Assembly (NCBI GenBank): GCA_030430975.1
Contig: JAUIKB010000225.1
Location: forward strand, 1 to 7,972
Source of the DNA: Polyangia bacterium
Lineage (GTDB): Bacteria > Myxococcota_A > Polyangia > Polyangiales > Polyangiaceae
DNA length: 7,972 bases
Direction: 5' to 3'
Below the pieces are notes generated by a model, which did no database searches, was not told the origin of the DNA, and saw only the letters and a program-made list of their open reading frames with translations. Position 1 is the stretch's first letter. Each line of letters starts with the position of its first letter. The translations under genes were made by a program, and so were the position numbers. Of the stretch, positions 1 to 6,108 are shown one piece after another.

Positions 1-232
1 GGTTGCCCACGAGCAAGACGGCTTCGTAGGAACGGCGCAGCGCTACGTCGAGCACGCCATTGGCGTAGATCGGGGTGCTGGGGTCGGGAGAGACGACGCA
101 GGTCGTATTTCCGCGCAGCGACACCACGCCCTGGACGAAGAGCATGCTCTCGTTGTCGGCGCAGCCGGGCGTCGCGAGGACCGCGGCGGCAAGCAGGGTG
201 GTCGTAACGATGGCGGATCGAATGCGTCGCAT
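1..232 (-). CDS. Probable lipoprotein, N-terminal part (hypothetical; continues past the left edge)
   Basis: The first 77 residues are visible, from an ATG at 232-230. They begin with a basic n-region (MRRIR), a hydrophobic stretch rich in Ala, Thr, Leu and Val (residues 7-20), and then TPGC with Cys24, followed by ADNES. This looks like an exported protein with a possible lipid-attachment cysteine, although the lipobox is imperfect (Thr-Pro-Gly before the Cys instead of Leu-Ala-Gly). A second cysteine (Cys45 in the segment GNTTCVVSPD) could form a disulfide in the mature protein. I do not recognise the family; the mature part ends at the window edge in VLLVGN. A weak GAGAG purine run lies about 9 nt before the ATG. 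The gene lies downstream of aroK-aroB on the same strand, 118 bp away, and a candidate promoter in the gap suggests independent transcription. The reading frame is certain enough; the function is unknown. Confidence 0.7.
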   Translation of the reverse strand, partial: MRRIRSAIVTTTLLAAAVLATPGCADNESMLFVQGVVSLRGNTTCVVSPDPSTPIYANGVLDVALRRSYEAVLLVGN

Positions 233-270
233 ATGGTTCACTCTCTGACGCGCCGAAGCGGTCGACAAAA

Positions 271-300
271 AGTGTATCGGGACGCGGCGGCGCACGCCAA
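271..300 (-). promoter_or_regulatory. Candidate sigma-70-type promoter for the lipoprotein gene
   Basis: Reading the minus strand, TTGGCG (300-295) and TACACT (276-271) are separated by 18 nt. Each matches the TTGACA/TATAAT consensus at four of six positions. Transcription would start near 264, leaving a leader of about 30 nt before the ATG at 232. The 118-bp gap (233-350) otherwise shows no gene, and I found no convincing terminator after the aroK-aroB stop codon at 351. In GC-rich DNA such a match can arise by chance. Confidence 0.3.
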
Positions 301-350
301 CAATCGAGGGGGATTTCCGTTACTTCGCTAAGCCGTGGCGTAAGCGTTCG

Positions 351-1925
351 TCAGCTGGCGAGGGTTTGCACCGCGTCGGTCACGTCGGCGAGTGGCAGTG
401 GCTGCCGAATCACCGAGCCGATGTCCCTCGCGAATACGAATTGTACGTTATCCCCGCGGCGCTTCTTGTCGTGTCCGATTAGCGGCGCAACCTCGTCGAG
501 CGCGAACGCTCCCAGGTCGGTAGGCAGCCCCAACCGAGCCAGAAGAGCAGTCGTGCGATCAACGACTGACGTATCCGTCACACCGAACCGCACACCCAAG
601 CGCAGCGCCGCGACCAATCCGAGGCTGACGGCTTCGCCGTGTGTAAGCGACTCGAACCCGGCATGTGCCTCCAGTGCGTGTCCGACGGTATGCCCCAGGT
701 TGAGCAGTGCCCGATCACCACCTTCTCGAGGGTCACGGCTGACGACGCGCGCCTTGACAGCGATGCAGCTGCGGACGACGTCGCGCAACGCGTCGGCGTC
801 CAGTTGCAATACGGCGTCGGGTTCGGCCTCGAGCTTACGGAACAGGTCGGCGTCGCCGATCAGCGCCGTTTTCACAACCTCGGCGAGTGCAGAGACGAAT
901 CCCCGGCGCGGTTCGGTTCTTAAGAAATCGATATTGCAGACGACCGCGGACGGCTGCCAAAAGGCGCCGACAGCGTTCTTGGCGGAACCCAAATCCACCG
1001 CCGTCTTCCCTCCGACGCTAGCATCGACCATTCCGAGCAAACTGGTCGGCAGCGAGATCCAGGGCACGCCGCGCATGAACGTCGCGGCGGCGAATCCGGC
1101 GATGTCCGTTGCAACACCACCGCCCAGCCCGACCACCCAGGCGTGGCGGTCGGCTTCCGCTGCCAACATCTGCTCCCAGATACGGAGCAGGGTTTGCGGC
1201 GTCTTCTGCCGCTCCCCGGCCGGGAATATCAGCGATTCGCAACGGGCTTCGGAACCCAGCCGTGACGTGACGGCCGCCGCGTGTAGAGGCGCGACGTTGG
1301 TATCGGAGATCAACATGACGCTCGAGGCCGCTTCGACATGCTCGACAATTCGGTCCAGGCCCTGGCTCGCGGTCACGGTGACGGCGTACGACTGCAGGCC
1401 ATCCGCGACGGCGATGCGGTCTTCTTGCCAGATCCGTCGAACCTCGTTCAGAACTTGGTCGGGGGACTTGCCGTCCACGTTCACGCATGCGTGCGCTTCG
1501 CGGTATCCAGCCTCTCGCTGCTCCATCAGGCGGGCGACCGTCTGCAGGCGGTCCTGGCCTTTGAGCAACGGTCTGCCACCCTGGGCAGTAGCGCGCTCAA
1601 CGATCGTGGAGGGCGACGCGGTCAGGCACACGATCGTGGCTCGTGCAAGGGCGCTTAGGCGCGTCTGCCTCTCGACGAGAGCCCCACCGCCCACTGCGAT
1701 GACCGCGGGGTCTTGCGCGAGTGCTTCGGTGAGCGCCTCCCGTTCCAGGTGTCGGAACGCCGCCTCCCCGTCGGTTTCGAAGATCTCCTGGATCGAGCTT
1801 CCGGCGCGGCGCTCGATAGCAGCGTCGAGGTCAATGAACTCCCGGCCCGACGCGGCGGCCAGTGCTTTGCCGACCGTCGACTTGCCGGTGGCCATGAAGC
1901 CGTTGAGGAGAAGATGGCGACTCAT
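351..1925 (-). CDS. aroKB: Bifunctional shikimate kinase / 3-dehydroquinate synthase (AroK-AroB fusion)
   Basis: This 524-aa protein carries two cytoplasmic enzymes of the shikimate pathway in one chain. Residues 1 to about 165 are shikimate kinase: the Walker A loop GFMATGKST (9-17), substrate Asp residues in DLD (32-34), Arg58, the GGG motif (79-81), and the lid arginine in GGRPL (Arg118). Residues from about 178 to 524 are 3-dehydroquinate synthase: the NAD-binding glycine-rich segment GLGGGVATDIAGFAA (266-280), DASVGGKTAVDL (301-312), and the usual metal-ligand positions Glu349 (ALAEVVK), His412 (GHTVGHALE) and His429 (THGEAV). It also has the HDKKRRG segment (485-491). The two enzymes catalyse non-adjacent steps (steps 5 and 2). 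Both domains are near full length with no missing key residue, so both activities are probably retained. The start ATG at 1925 sits directly before MSRHLLLNG, the normal kinase N-terminus; no strong Shine-Dalgarno sequence precedes it. It diverges from dapF across 232 bp. Separate aroK and aroB genes are the commoner arrangement, but this fusion order is known in other bacteria, for example Thermotoga. Confidence 0.96.
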   Translation of the reverse strand: MSRHLLLNGFMATGKSTVGKALAAASGREFIDLDAAIERRAGSSIQEIFETDGEAAFRHLEREALTEALAQDPAVIAVGGGALVERQTRLSALARATIVCLTASPSTIVERATAQGGRPLLKGQDRLQTVARLMEQREAGYREAHACVNVDGKSPDQVLNEVRRIWQEDRIAVADGLQSYAVTVTASQGLDRIVEHVEAASSVMLISDTNVAPLHAAAVTSRLGSEARCESLIFPAGERQKTPQTLLRIWEQMLAAEADRHAWVVGLGGGVATDIAGFAAATFMRGVPWISLPTSLLGMVDASVGGKTAVDLGSAKNAVGAFWQPSAVVCNIDFLRTEPRRGFVSALAEVVKTALIGDADLFRKLEAEPDAVLQLDADALRDVVRSCIAVKARVVSRDPREGGDRALLNLGHTVGHALEAHAGFESLTHGEAVSLGLVAALRLGVRFGVTDTSVVDRTTALLARLGLPTDLGAFALDEVAPLIGHDKKRRGDNVQFVFARDIGSVIRQPLPLADVTDAVQTLAS

Positions 1926-1992
1926 CAGTCGAGGATGCCGCGGACGCCGGGGGGGCGGGCAGGAAATCCGCGATCACCGCCGGTATAGTACG

Positions 1993-2019
1993 CCGATGCG
2001 GTCGGGGCCCGCGCATCGG
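1993..2019. repeat. Inverted repeat 1 in the dapF upstream region
   Basis: CCGATGCG (1993-2000) is the exact reverse complement of CGCATCGG (2012-2019), separated by 11 nt. It could be an RNA hairpin or a dyad operator. It lies just downstream of the TATAGT hexamer at 1984-1989. Confidence 0.55.
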
Positions 2020-2030
2020 GCTGCGGCCGT

Positions 2031-2050
2031 GGGCGCGCAGCCGCGCGCCC
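2031..2050. repeat. Inverted repeat 2: 8-bp perfect stem with a 4-nt loop
   Basis: GGGCGCGC (2031-2038) pairs with GCGCGCCC (2043-2050) around the loop AGCC. All pairs are G-C, so a transcript through it would fold very stably. No T-run follows on either strand, so it is not a standard intrinsic terminator. Its right arm overlaps the left arm of the next inverted repeat. Confidence 0.6.
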
Positions 2051-2064
2051 GAGCAATCTCGGGC
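2047..2064. repeat. Inverted repeat 3: 7-bp perfect stem with a 4-nt loop, overlapping repeat 2
   Basis: GCCCGAG (2047-2053) pairs with CTCGGGC (2058-2064) around the loop CAAT. It shares bases 2047-2050 with repeat 2, so in a single RNA the two hairpins cannot both form completely. Such mutually exclusive stems recall attenuation leaders, but no leader peptide or U-tract is visible. Confidence 0.55.
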
Positions 2065-2067
2065 CCA

Positions 2068-2088
2068 AAGCGCGAAATTCTAGCGCTT
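2068..2088. repeat. Inverted repeat 4 near dapF
   Basis: AAGCGC (2068-2073) pairs with GCGCTT (2083-2088) across an unusually AT-rich 9-nt centre, GAAATTCTA. It lies 70 bp before the dapF start and could be a small dyad binding site or a hairpin. Six-base arms are short enough to occur by chance. Confidence 0.4.
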
Positions 2089-2157
2089 CGGCTTCATGCG
2101 CAAGATCGCCAGCGGCTACCCGCGGGCACGGCGTCTTGCTGTAGAGTGCGAGACTTC

Positions 2158-2934
2158 ATGGGGCTGGTGTTCACTAAATATGAGGGACTGGGTAACGACT
2201 TCGTCGTCGTGGACGCACCCGCAGTGGACCATCTCAGTCCCGACGACGCGGTCCGCATCTGTGACCGCCACCGCGGGGTGGGCGGTGACGGTGTCCTGTT
2301 GGTCGTACGCGAGACCACGCGACCGCGCATGGTGGTGCTGAACGCCGACGGCTCGAGACCTGAAATGTGTGGCAACGGTTTGCGGTGTGTCGCCCTCCAC
2401 CTCATGGGCGACGCGGCCGGCGCCGAGCTCGAGGTCGAGACGGATGCGGGGACCAAGGCGTGTTCGGTTGAGAGGTCGGCGAGCGGGAGCGCTTCAGTCA
2501 GCATCGAGATGGGACGGGCAGTGCTCAAGGACCCGATTCAAGCTTCCTGGAACGAGCGAGCCATCGCGCTGCTGCATGTCGATATCGGCAATCCTCACGC
2601 GATCACGTTCGAGCTGCGCATGACGGATGAGGAACTCGATCGCTTCGGTCCAGCCGTTTCTCAGAGCGTGGCTGGGGGCACCAATGTTGAGATCGCCCAC
2701 GTCGAGTCCGCCGGCATTAAGGTTGACGTGTGGGAACGTGGCGTCGGCCGAACTCGAGCGTGCGGTACGGGAGCATGTGCTACCGCAGCGGCAGCCGCAT
2801 CCGCAGGGCTTATCGACTTCGACCGCCCGGTTGACGTGCGGCTGCCCGGCGGCGCGCTGCGGGTGACGGTACGCGCGAACTACGACGTCCTGATGCAGGG
2901 TCCGGCACGACGCGTGTTCGCGGGAGAGATGTGA
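2158..2934 (+). CDS. dapF: Diaminopimelate epimerase
   Basis: DapF interconverts LL- and meso-diaminopimelate in the cytoplasm, supplying lysine and the peptidoglycan cross-linking residue. The 258-aa protein is slightly shorter than the roughly 275 aa typical of the family but complete. It begins MGLVFTKYEGLGNDFVVVD, the family N-terminus, which fixes the ATG at 2158 although the reading frame is open far upstream. Both catalytic cysteines are present: Cys71 in EMCGNGLRC and Cys202 in RACGTGACAT. The GNPHAI segment (144-149) and WERGVGRT (192-199) complete the substrate pocket. A Shine-Dalgarno sequence for this start is weak. The gene leads the plus-strand cluster, and its stop codon is separated by a single base from the GTG of the 591-aa signalling protein, so the two are probably co-transcribed. 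No other lysine-pathway gene is in the window. Confidence 0.97.
   Translation: MGLVFTKYEGLGNDFVVVDAPAVDHLSPDDAVRICDRHRGVGGDGVLLVVRETTRPRMVVLNADGSRPEMCGNGLRCVALHLMGDAAGAELEVETDAGTKACSVERSASGSASVSIEMGRAVLKDPIQASWNERAIALLHVDIGNPHAITFELRMTDEELDRFGPAVSQSVAGGTNVEIAHVESAGIKVDVWERGVGRTRACGTGACATAAAAASAGLIDFDRPVDVRLPGGALRVTVRANYDVLMQGPARRVFAGEM
2922..2928 (+). promoter_or_regulatory. Ribosome binding site supporting the GTG start at 2936
   Basis: GGGAGAG lies at the very end of dapF, 7 nt before the GTG at 2936. It supports this GTG as the true start of the following gene and implies coupling to translation of dapF. Confidence 0.6.
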
Positions 2935-2935
2935 C

Positions 2936-4711
2936 GTGACGTCCCTCTCCGAGCTCGAGCGCGACGACGGCTTGTTCGTTATCGCGATCGTGGCGGATGC
3001 CGATGCGGGTCGCCTAATGAAGGGTGTCTTCGAGGCGCGCGGAGACGAGTTCGAGTGGTGCCGTGAGCTGGCCGACGGGCTGGCCCGCGCTACCAGCGAG
3101 TCCCCCGACGTGGTGTTCGTCGAGGTGTCGCTGGACTCCGCCGCCGGGGTCGCGGCCGTCCATCACATCCGGGCGATGGTTCCAAAAGTCGCGGTTTACG
3201 CCCTGGCAGCGCCCAAGCACGTCGAGCTAGCCACCCAGGCTGTTTCTCTCGGCGGAGCAGGGTTGCTCATGCTGCCGCTCAGCGGTGACGAGTTGCTCAC
3301 AGCGGTTGAGGCCGTACGCAACGCCTTGGCCGAGCGGCGGGCACGTGAGCGTCTGGAACGCCAGCTCGCGACGGCGCAGCGTGCGTCCGAAGCAACCCGA
3401 CGTATAGGCGCGTGTCTCGGCAAGTCTCGCCGTCAGGCGGCGGAAGACATTGCCGAGGTCCTCAAAGAGGTGACGGGTGCCGACCCAGTGTTGCTCTATC
3501 TGCCCGCCACGGGCGATTCGAAGCAGCTCGTTCTGCAGGCGTCGGTTGGAGAAACCGATCTGCCGCCGACGTTTTGTGCAGAGATGGAGATGCTGAACTA
3601 TGCGCGCGACCATAGCTTCGAGGTGTTGCCACTCGTAGCGTATCGCGAGCGCGCGGGGTTCGCGGTGCTGGGCTTCGAGACGGGCGTTGAGACCGGCAAC
3701 ATCGAGGCAGCGCAGCACGTAGGCGTTCAGGCTGCGTTGGTCCTGTCGTTGCTCGGCGAGCGAGAGCATTCGCACTCGGGTGCGATGAAGGACCCGTACT
3801 CGAGCGCGTACACATTCGCCTACTTCGTGGACGTTGCCGGTCGCGAGATCGACAAGGCGCGGCGTCATGAACGCCGCTTCGCGCTCGCAACCATCGCAGT
3901 GAGCGATCTGGTTGGCCCGCCTAGCGCCGACGGCGTGCCCTCAGAGCGCCCAAACGTCGAGGTCGCGGAGACGATTCTCAGCACGATGCGCGATACCGAC
4001 GTCCTGGCCCGCGTGGACGAAGGTGAGTTCTACCTGCTGCTGCCGGAGACGGGCGGGACCGGCGCGCATTCGGCGCGACGACGCATCCTGCGCGAAACCG
4101 GCGTAACCGGCGATCGTCGGCACGAGTCCAGTGGACTCGACGTGACCGTGGGCGTCGCGACTTATCCCCACGATGGCGCCGATCTCTCCCACCTGTTGCG
4201 AGTCGCTAAGCACCGCGCGGATGCTTCCCGCGCCTCGTGCGTTCCACGCTTGCGCCTCGACCGCATGCCGCTGGTCGAGATCATCGATGCGCTCTTATGG
4301 ACGGTCGGTGATGACGACGAAGACGAGCGCTATGGGTTCTTCCGTCCCGCATCGATAGAACTGCCCGCGCCCGACGTGATCGGGTTAGCGGTTGGCGCCG
4401 TGACGGAAGCGATGCGCGGCGGTTCGACTCGCATCTATGCAACCGCCCACGGCGGGCTGAGCATCGGCACGGGTGTCCGCGCCGCGTGTGCGGCGGGCAA
4501 TAACGTCGAGGTCGAGCTACTAGACAAGTCGCGGGTCGAAGAATGCGACGACGTCGAAGTGTTGGCGGTTGTCGCCGAACACGGGGCCTACGCTCTGCTG
4601 GGACGAGTCGATCGCGGCGTGATGCGGGCCGTGCACTGTGCTGACCCGCTCTTCGTCGATCTGATCATCGAGCGTCTCGGTGCCACGTTCGGTCAAAGGT
4701 TGGGTGACTGA
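2936..4711 (+). CDS. Pseudo-receiver / GAF-like / degenerate GGDEF protein with intact I-site; probable c-di-GMP receptor
   Basis: This is a 591-aa cytoplasmic signalling protein with no membrane segment. Residues 14-130 have a receiver fold pattern (VIAIVADADAG, PDVVFVEVSLDSAAG, LLMLPLSGDELL), but the phospho-acceptor Asp is Glu63, the switch Thr/Ser is Ala91 and the invariant Lys is Leu113, so it is not phosphorylatable. Residues about 125-157 are a charged helix, probably coiled coil. Residues about 158-280 resemble a GAF domain. Residues 286-438 match a GGDEF domain (KDPYSSAYT start, GVATYPHDG near the end), but the signature GGDEF is DEGEF (361-365) and the metal-binding and FKxxND residues are lost, so cyclase activity is unlikely. 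The inhibitory c-di-GMP motif RDTD (352-355) is intact and exactly five residues before DEGEF. Residues about 440-591 form a further domain I cannot assign. The overall layout recalls the GAF/degenerate-GGDEF receptor PelD and the I-site receptor SgmT of Myxococcus. Ligand binding is inferred. Confidence 0.85.
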   Translation: MTSLSELERDDGLFVIAIVADADAGRLMKGVFEARGDEFEWCRELADGLARATSESPDVVFVEVSLDSAAGVAAVHHIRAMVPKVAVYALAAPKHVELATQAVSLGGAGLLMLPLSGDELLTAVEAVRNALAERRARERLERQLATAQRASEATRRIGACLGKSRRQAAEDIAEVLKEVTGADPVLLYLPATGDSKQLVLQASVGETDLPPTFCAEMEMLNYARDHSFEVLPLVAYRERAGFAVLGFETGVETGNIEAAQHVGVQAALVLSLLGEREHSHSGAMKDPYSSAYTFAYFVDVAGREIDKARRHERRFALATIAVSDLVGPPSADGVPSERPNVEVAETILSTMRDTDVLARVDEGEFYLLLPETGGTGAHSARRRILRETGVTGDRRHESSGLDVTVGVATYPHDGADLSHLLRVAKHRADASRASCVPRLRLDRMPLVEIIDALLWTVGDDDEDERYGFFRPASIELPAPDVIGLAVGAVTEAMRGGSTRIYATAHGGLSIGTGVRAACAAGNNVEVELLDKSRVEECDDVEVLAVVAEHGAYALLGRVDRGVMRAVHCADPLFVDLIIERLGATFGQRLGD

Positions 4712-6081
4712 TGGCGCGCTCGATACTGCTGGTTGAGCCGGATATCGATGCCCTCGGGCAGTTGGCGTCCGCGCTACGCGCGCGGGGGCTAACGGTCGCG
4801 CTGGCGGACTCGGTGGGTCACGCGCTCAAGCACGTGAGCAGTCACCAACCGGAAGCGATCTTAATCTCCGCTGAGCTGCCGGAGCCGGAGAGTTTGATCG
4901 AGTCACTGCGGAATCACCGAAAGACTCGCGACATTCCGCGGTTTCGACTGGTGGCGTCGGCCGAGAAGGCGGTGGCCGCCGACGAACTACCCGCGGATGA
5001 CGCGGACGTGATCGCCCAGCGGCTCCACAGCCTGAGCGGTGATTTGTCTACGGTGGACACCGAGGGCGGAGACTTTCGGGGTGACCTAAGCCAGGCCAGT
5101 GTCGTCGACTTGATTCAACTGCTGGGAATGAATCGTCGCAGTGGCGCCCTCACTATCACCACGTCGCTTGGAGGTGGTGAGATCCGCCTTGAGCAGGGCG
5201 AGATCGTGGACGCGGTGTTTCGCCGCTTGGAGGGTGAAAAAGCTCTCTATAGGCTGCTGGGCGAGACCGATGGGGCGTTTTCATTTCTGAGTGGGAATAT
5301 GTCTGGGATGCGTCGGATCTCGGTGCCGACCAGCACGCTGTTGATGGAGGGCATGCGCCGGGTCGACGAGGTGAAACGCAAGCGCGCGTCGCTCGGCAGT
5401 GCGCAGGACGCGCTTCTGGCGATATCGCCTGCGGCCGAAGACGCAACGGAACTCCAGCGCCGGATCGCTGAATTGCTGACCGTTCCCCATACCGTCGACG
5501 AGGTGCTCGACGAAGTACCACACGGCGACCTGGAGCTTCTGGACGAGCTGGATGCCCAGCTACGCGCCGGCGCCGTGCGGCGTATCCCGCGTGGGGCTGT
5601 ACGAGCTGAGCTGGCCGAGCCCGACCAGATGGCTCTGCTCGCAGCGCTGGTGAGTCGCCTGCACGCAAAAGGCTATACACCAGCGGCGCGCGTGGTCGTG
5701 GCTGGGCCGCCACCGCGCTTGGCGGCGTTCGAACATGCTGTCCGGCGCATCGCCGACGCCGTTCCTCCCAACGAATCAGCACCCGCCGCGCCCGTTCCGC
5801 ACAGGGTTGCGATGCTAAAGCTGGGTGAGAGTGCCGATCTCGAAATCGTCGGACTGCCGGTTCTAGAAGCGTACGCGCCGCTCTGGGCGCTGACGGTGCC
5901 GGGCGCGGCTGCGGTGGTCCGCCTCGCCGGCTCGCAGAGCCAGGCTTTGGACGACCTGTGCTCCGCGCGCGAAGTGCGGTCACTCCACGCAGACGAGCTC
6001 GTCGATGCGTTCGATGAGGCCGATCCCGGCCAGTGCGCACAGTTGGTGCGCCGAGTCTTCGAGAAGATCTCCGCGGCCTAG
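4711..6081 (+). CDS. Pseudo-receiver / DUF4388 (PATAN) protein with possible degenerate GTPase-like C-terminus
   Basis: This is a 456-aa cytoplasmic protein. Residues 3-112 resemble a receiver (SILLVEPDIDALGQL, then PEAILISAELPEP), but Ser53 stands where the phospho-Asp should be and no Lys-Pro motif follows, so phosphorylation is not expected. Residues 122-220 match DUF4388/PATAN: FRGDLSQASVVDLIQLLG, a GEIRLEQGEIVDAVF segment, the EGEKALYRLLGETDGAFSF segment and LLMEGMRRVDE. Residues about 247-290 look like a small helical or winged-helix unit (ELQRRIAELLT, then LLDELDAQLRAGAVRR). From 327 on, alternating hydrophobic strands (RVVVAGPPPRL, LEIVGLPVLEAY, GAAAVVRLAG, VRSLHADELVDAF) recall a small GTPase fold, but no GxxxxGK[ST] loop exists, so nucleotide hydrolysis is unlikely. 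PATAN proteins are typically protein-interaction or regulatory adaptors in deltaproteobacteria. The start ATG shares its A with the TGA of the previous gene (TGATG at 4709-4713), indicating translational coupling and perhaps partnership with that protein. Confidence 0.85.
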   Translation: MARSILLVEPDIDALGQLASALRARGLTVALADSVGHALKHVSSHQPEAILISAELPEPESLIESLRNHRKTRDIPRFRLVASAEKAVAADELPADDADVIAQRLHSLSGDLSTVDTEGGDFRGDLSQASVVDLIQLLGMNRRSGALTITTSLGGGEIRLEQGEIVDAVFRRLEGEKALYRLLGETDGAFSFLSGNMSGMRRISVPTSTLLMEGMRRVDEVKRKRASLGSAQDALLAISPAAEDATELQRRIAELLTVPHTVDEVLDEVPHGDLELLDELDAQLRAGAVRRIPRGAVRAELAEPDQMALLAALVSRLHAKGYTPAARVVVAGPPPRLAAFEHAVRRIADAVPPNESAPAAPVPHRVAMLKLGESADLEIVGLPVLEAYAPLWALTVPGAAAVVRLAGSQSQALDDLCSAREVRSLHADELVDAFDEADPGQCAQLVRRVFEKISAA

Positions 6082-6108
6082 CAGATCTTTCGGGTAGGCT
6101 CTGCCGCC

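Larger units (their letters stand above)
1926..2157. other. Divergent intergenic region between aroK-aroB and dapF
   Basis: This 232-bp non-coding stretch must hold the start signals for both divergent transcripts. It contains four short perfect inverted repeats between 1993 and 2088, annotated separately. A TATAGT hexamer (1984-1989) resembles a -10 box, and its complement TACTAT also does, but neither has a -35 match at normal spacing. I found no convincing promoter, riboswitch or small gene. The open plus-strand frame that crosses the region is an artefact of GC-rich sequence. Confidence 0.6.

Noticed and set aside
1984..1989. TATAGT as a -10 box for dapF (or TACTAT for aroK-aroB on the other strand)
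   Set aside because: No -35-like hexamer lies 16-18 nt away in either direction.
2125..2140. Sigma-54-like GGCAC...TTGCT before dapF
   Set aside because: The GG and GC elements are 11 nt apart rather than the strict 10, and the implied leader before the ATG at 2158 would be only about 8 nt.
421..2157. Long open plus-strand frame lying antisense to aroK-aroB and running in frame into dapF
   Set aside because: It opposes a certain gene, its translation is Ser/Arg/Ala-rich with no recognisable domain, and DapF similarity begins only at the ATG at 2158. It is a shadow frame of GC-rich coding sequence.
5156..6040. Minus-strand 294-codon open frame opposite the DUF4388 gene
   Set aside because: Its translation is extremely Arg/Pro/Ala-rich without motifs, while the plus strand encodes a recognisable DUF4388 domain.
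6081..6104. Inverted repeat GCAGA/TCTGC between the DUF4388 gene and the dehydrogenase as a terminator
   Set aside because: The 5-bp arms with a 14-nt loop and no T-run are too weak to call, and the second gene follows only 27 nt later.
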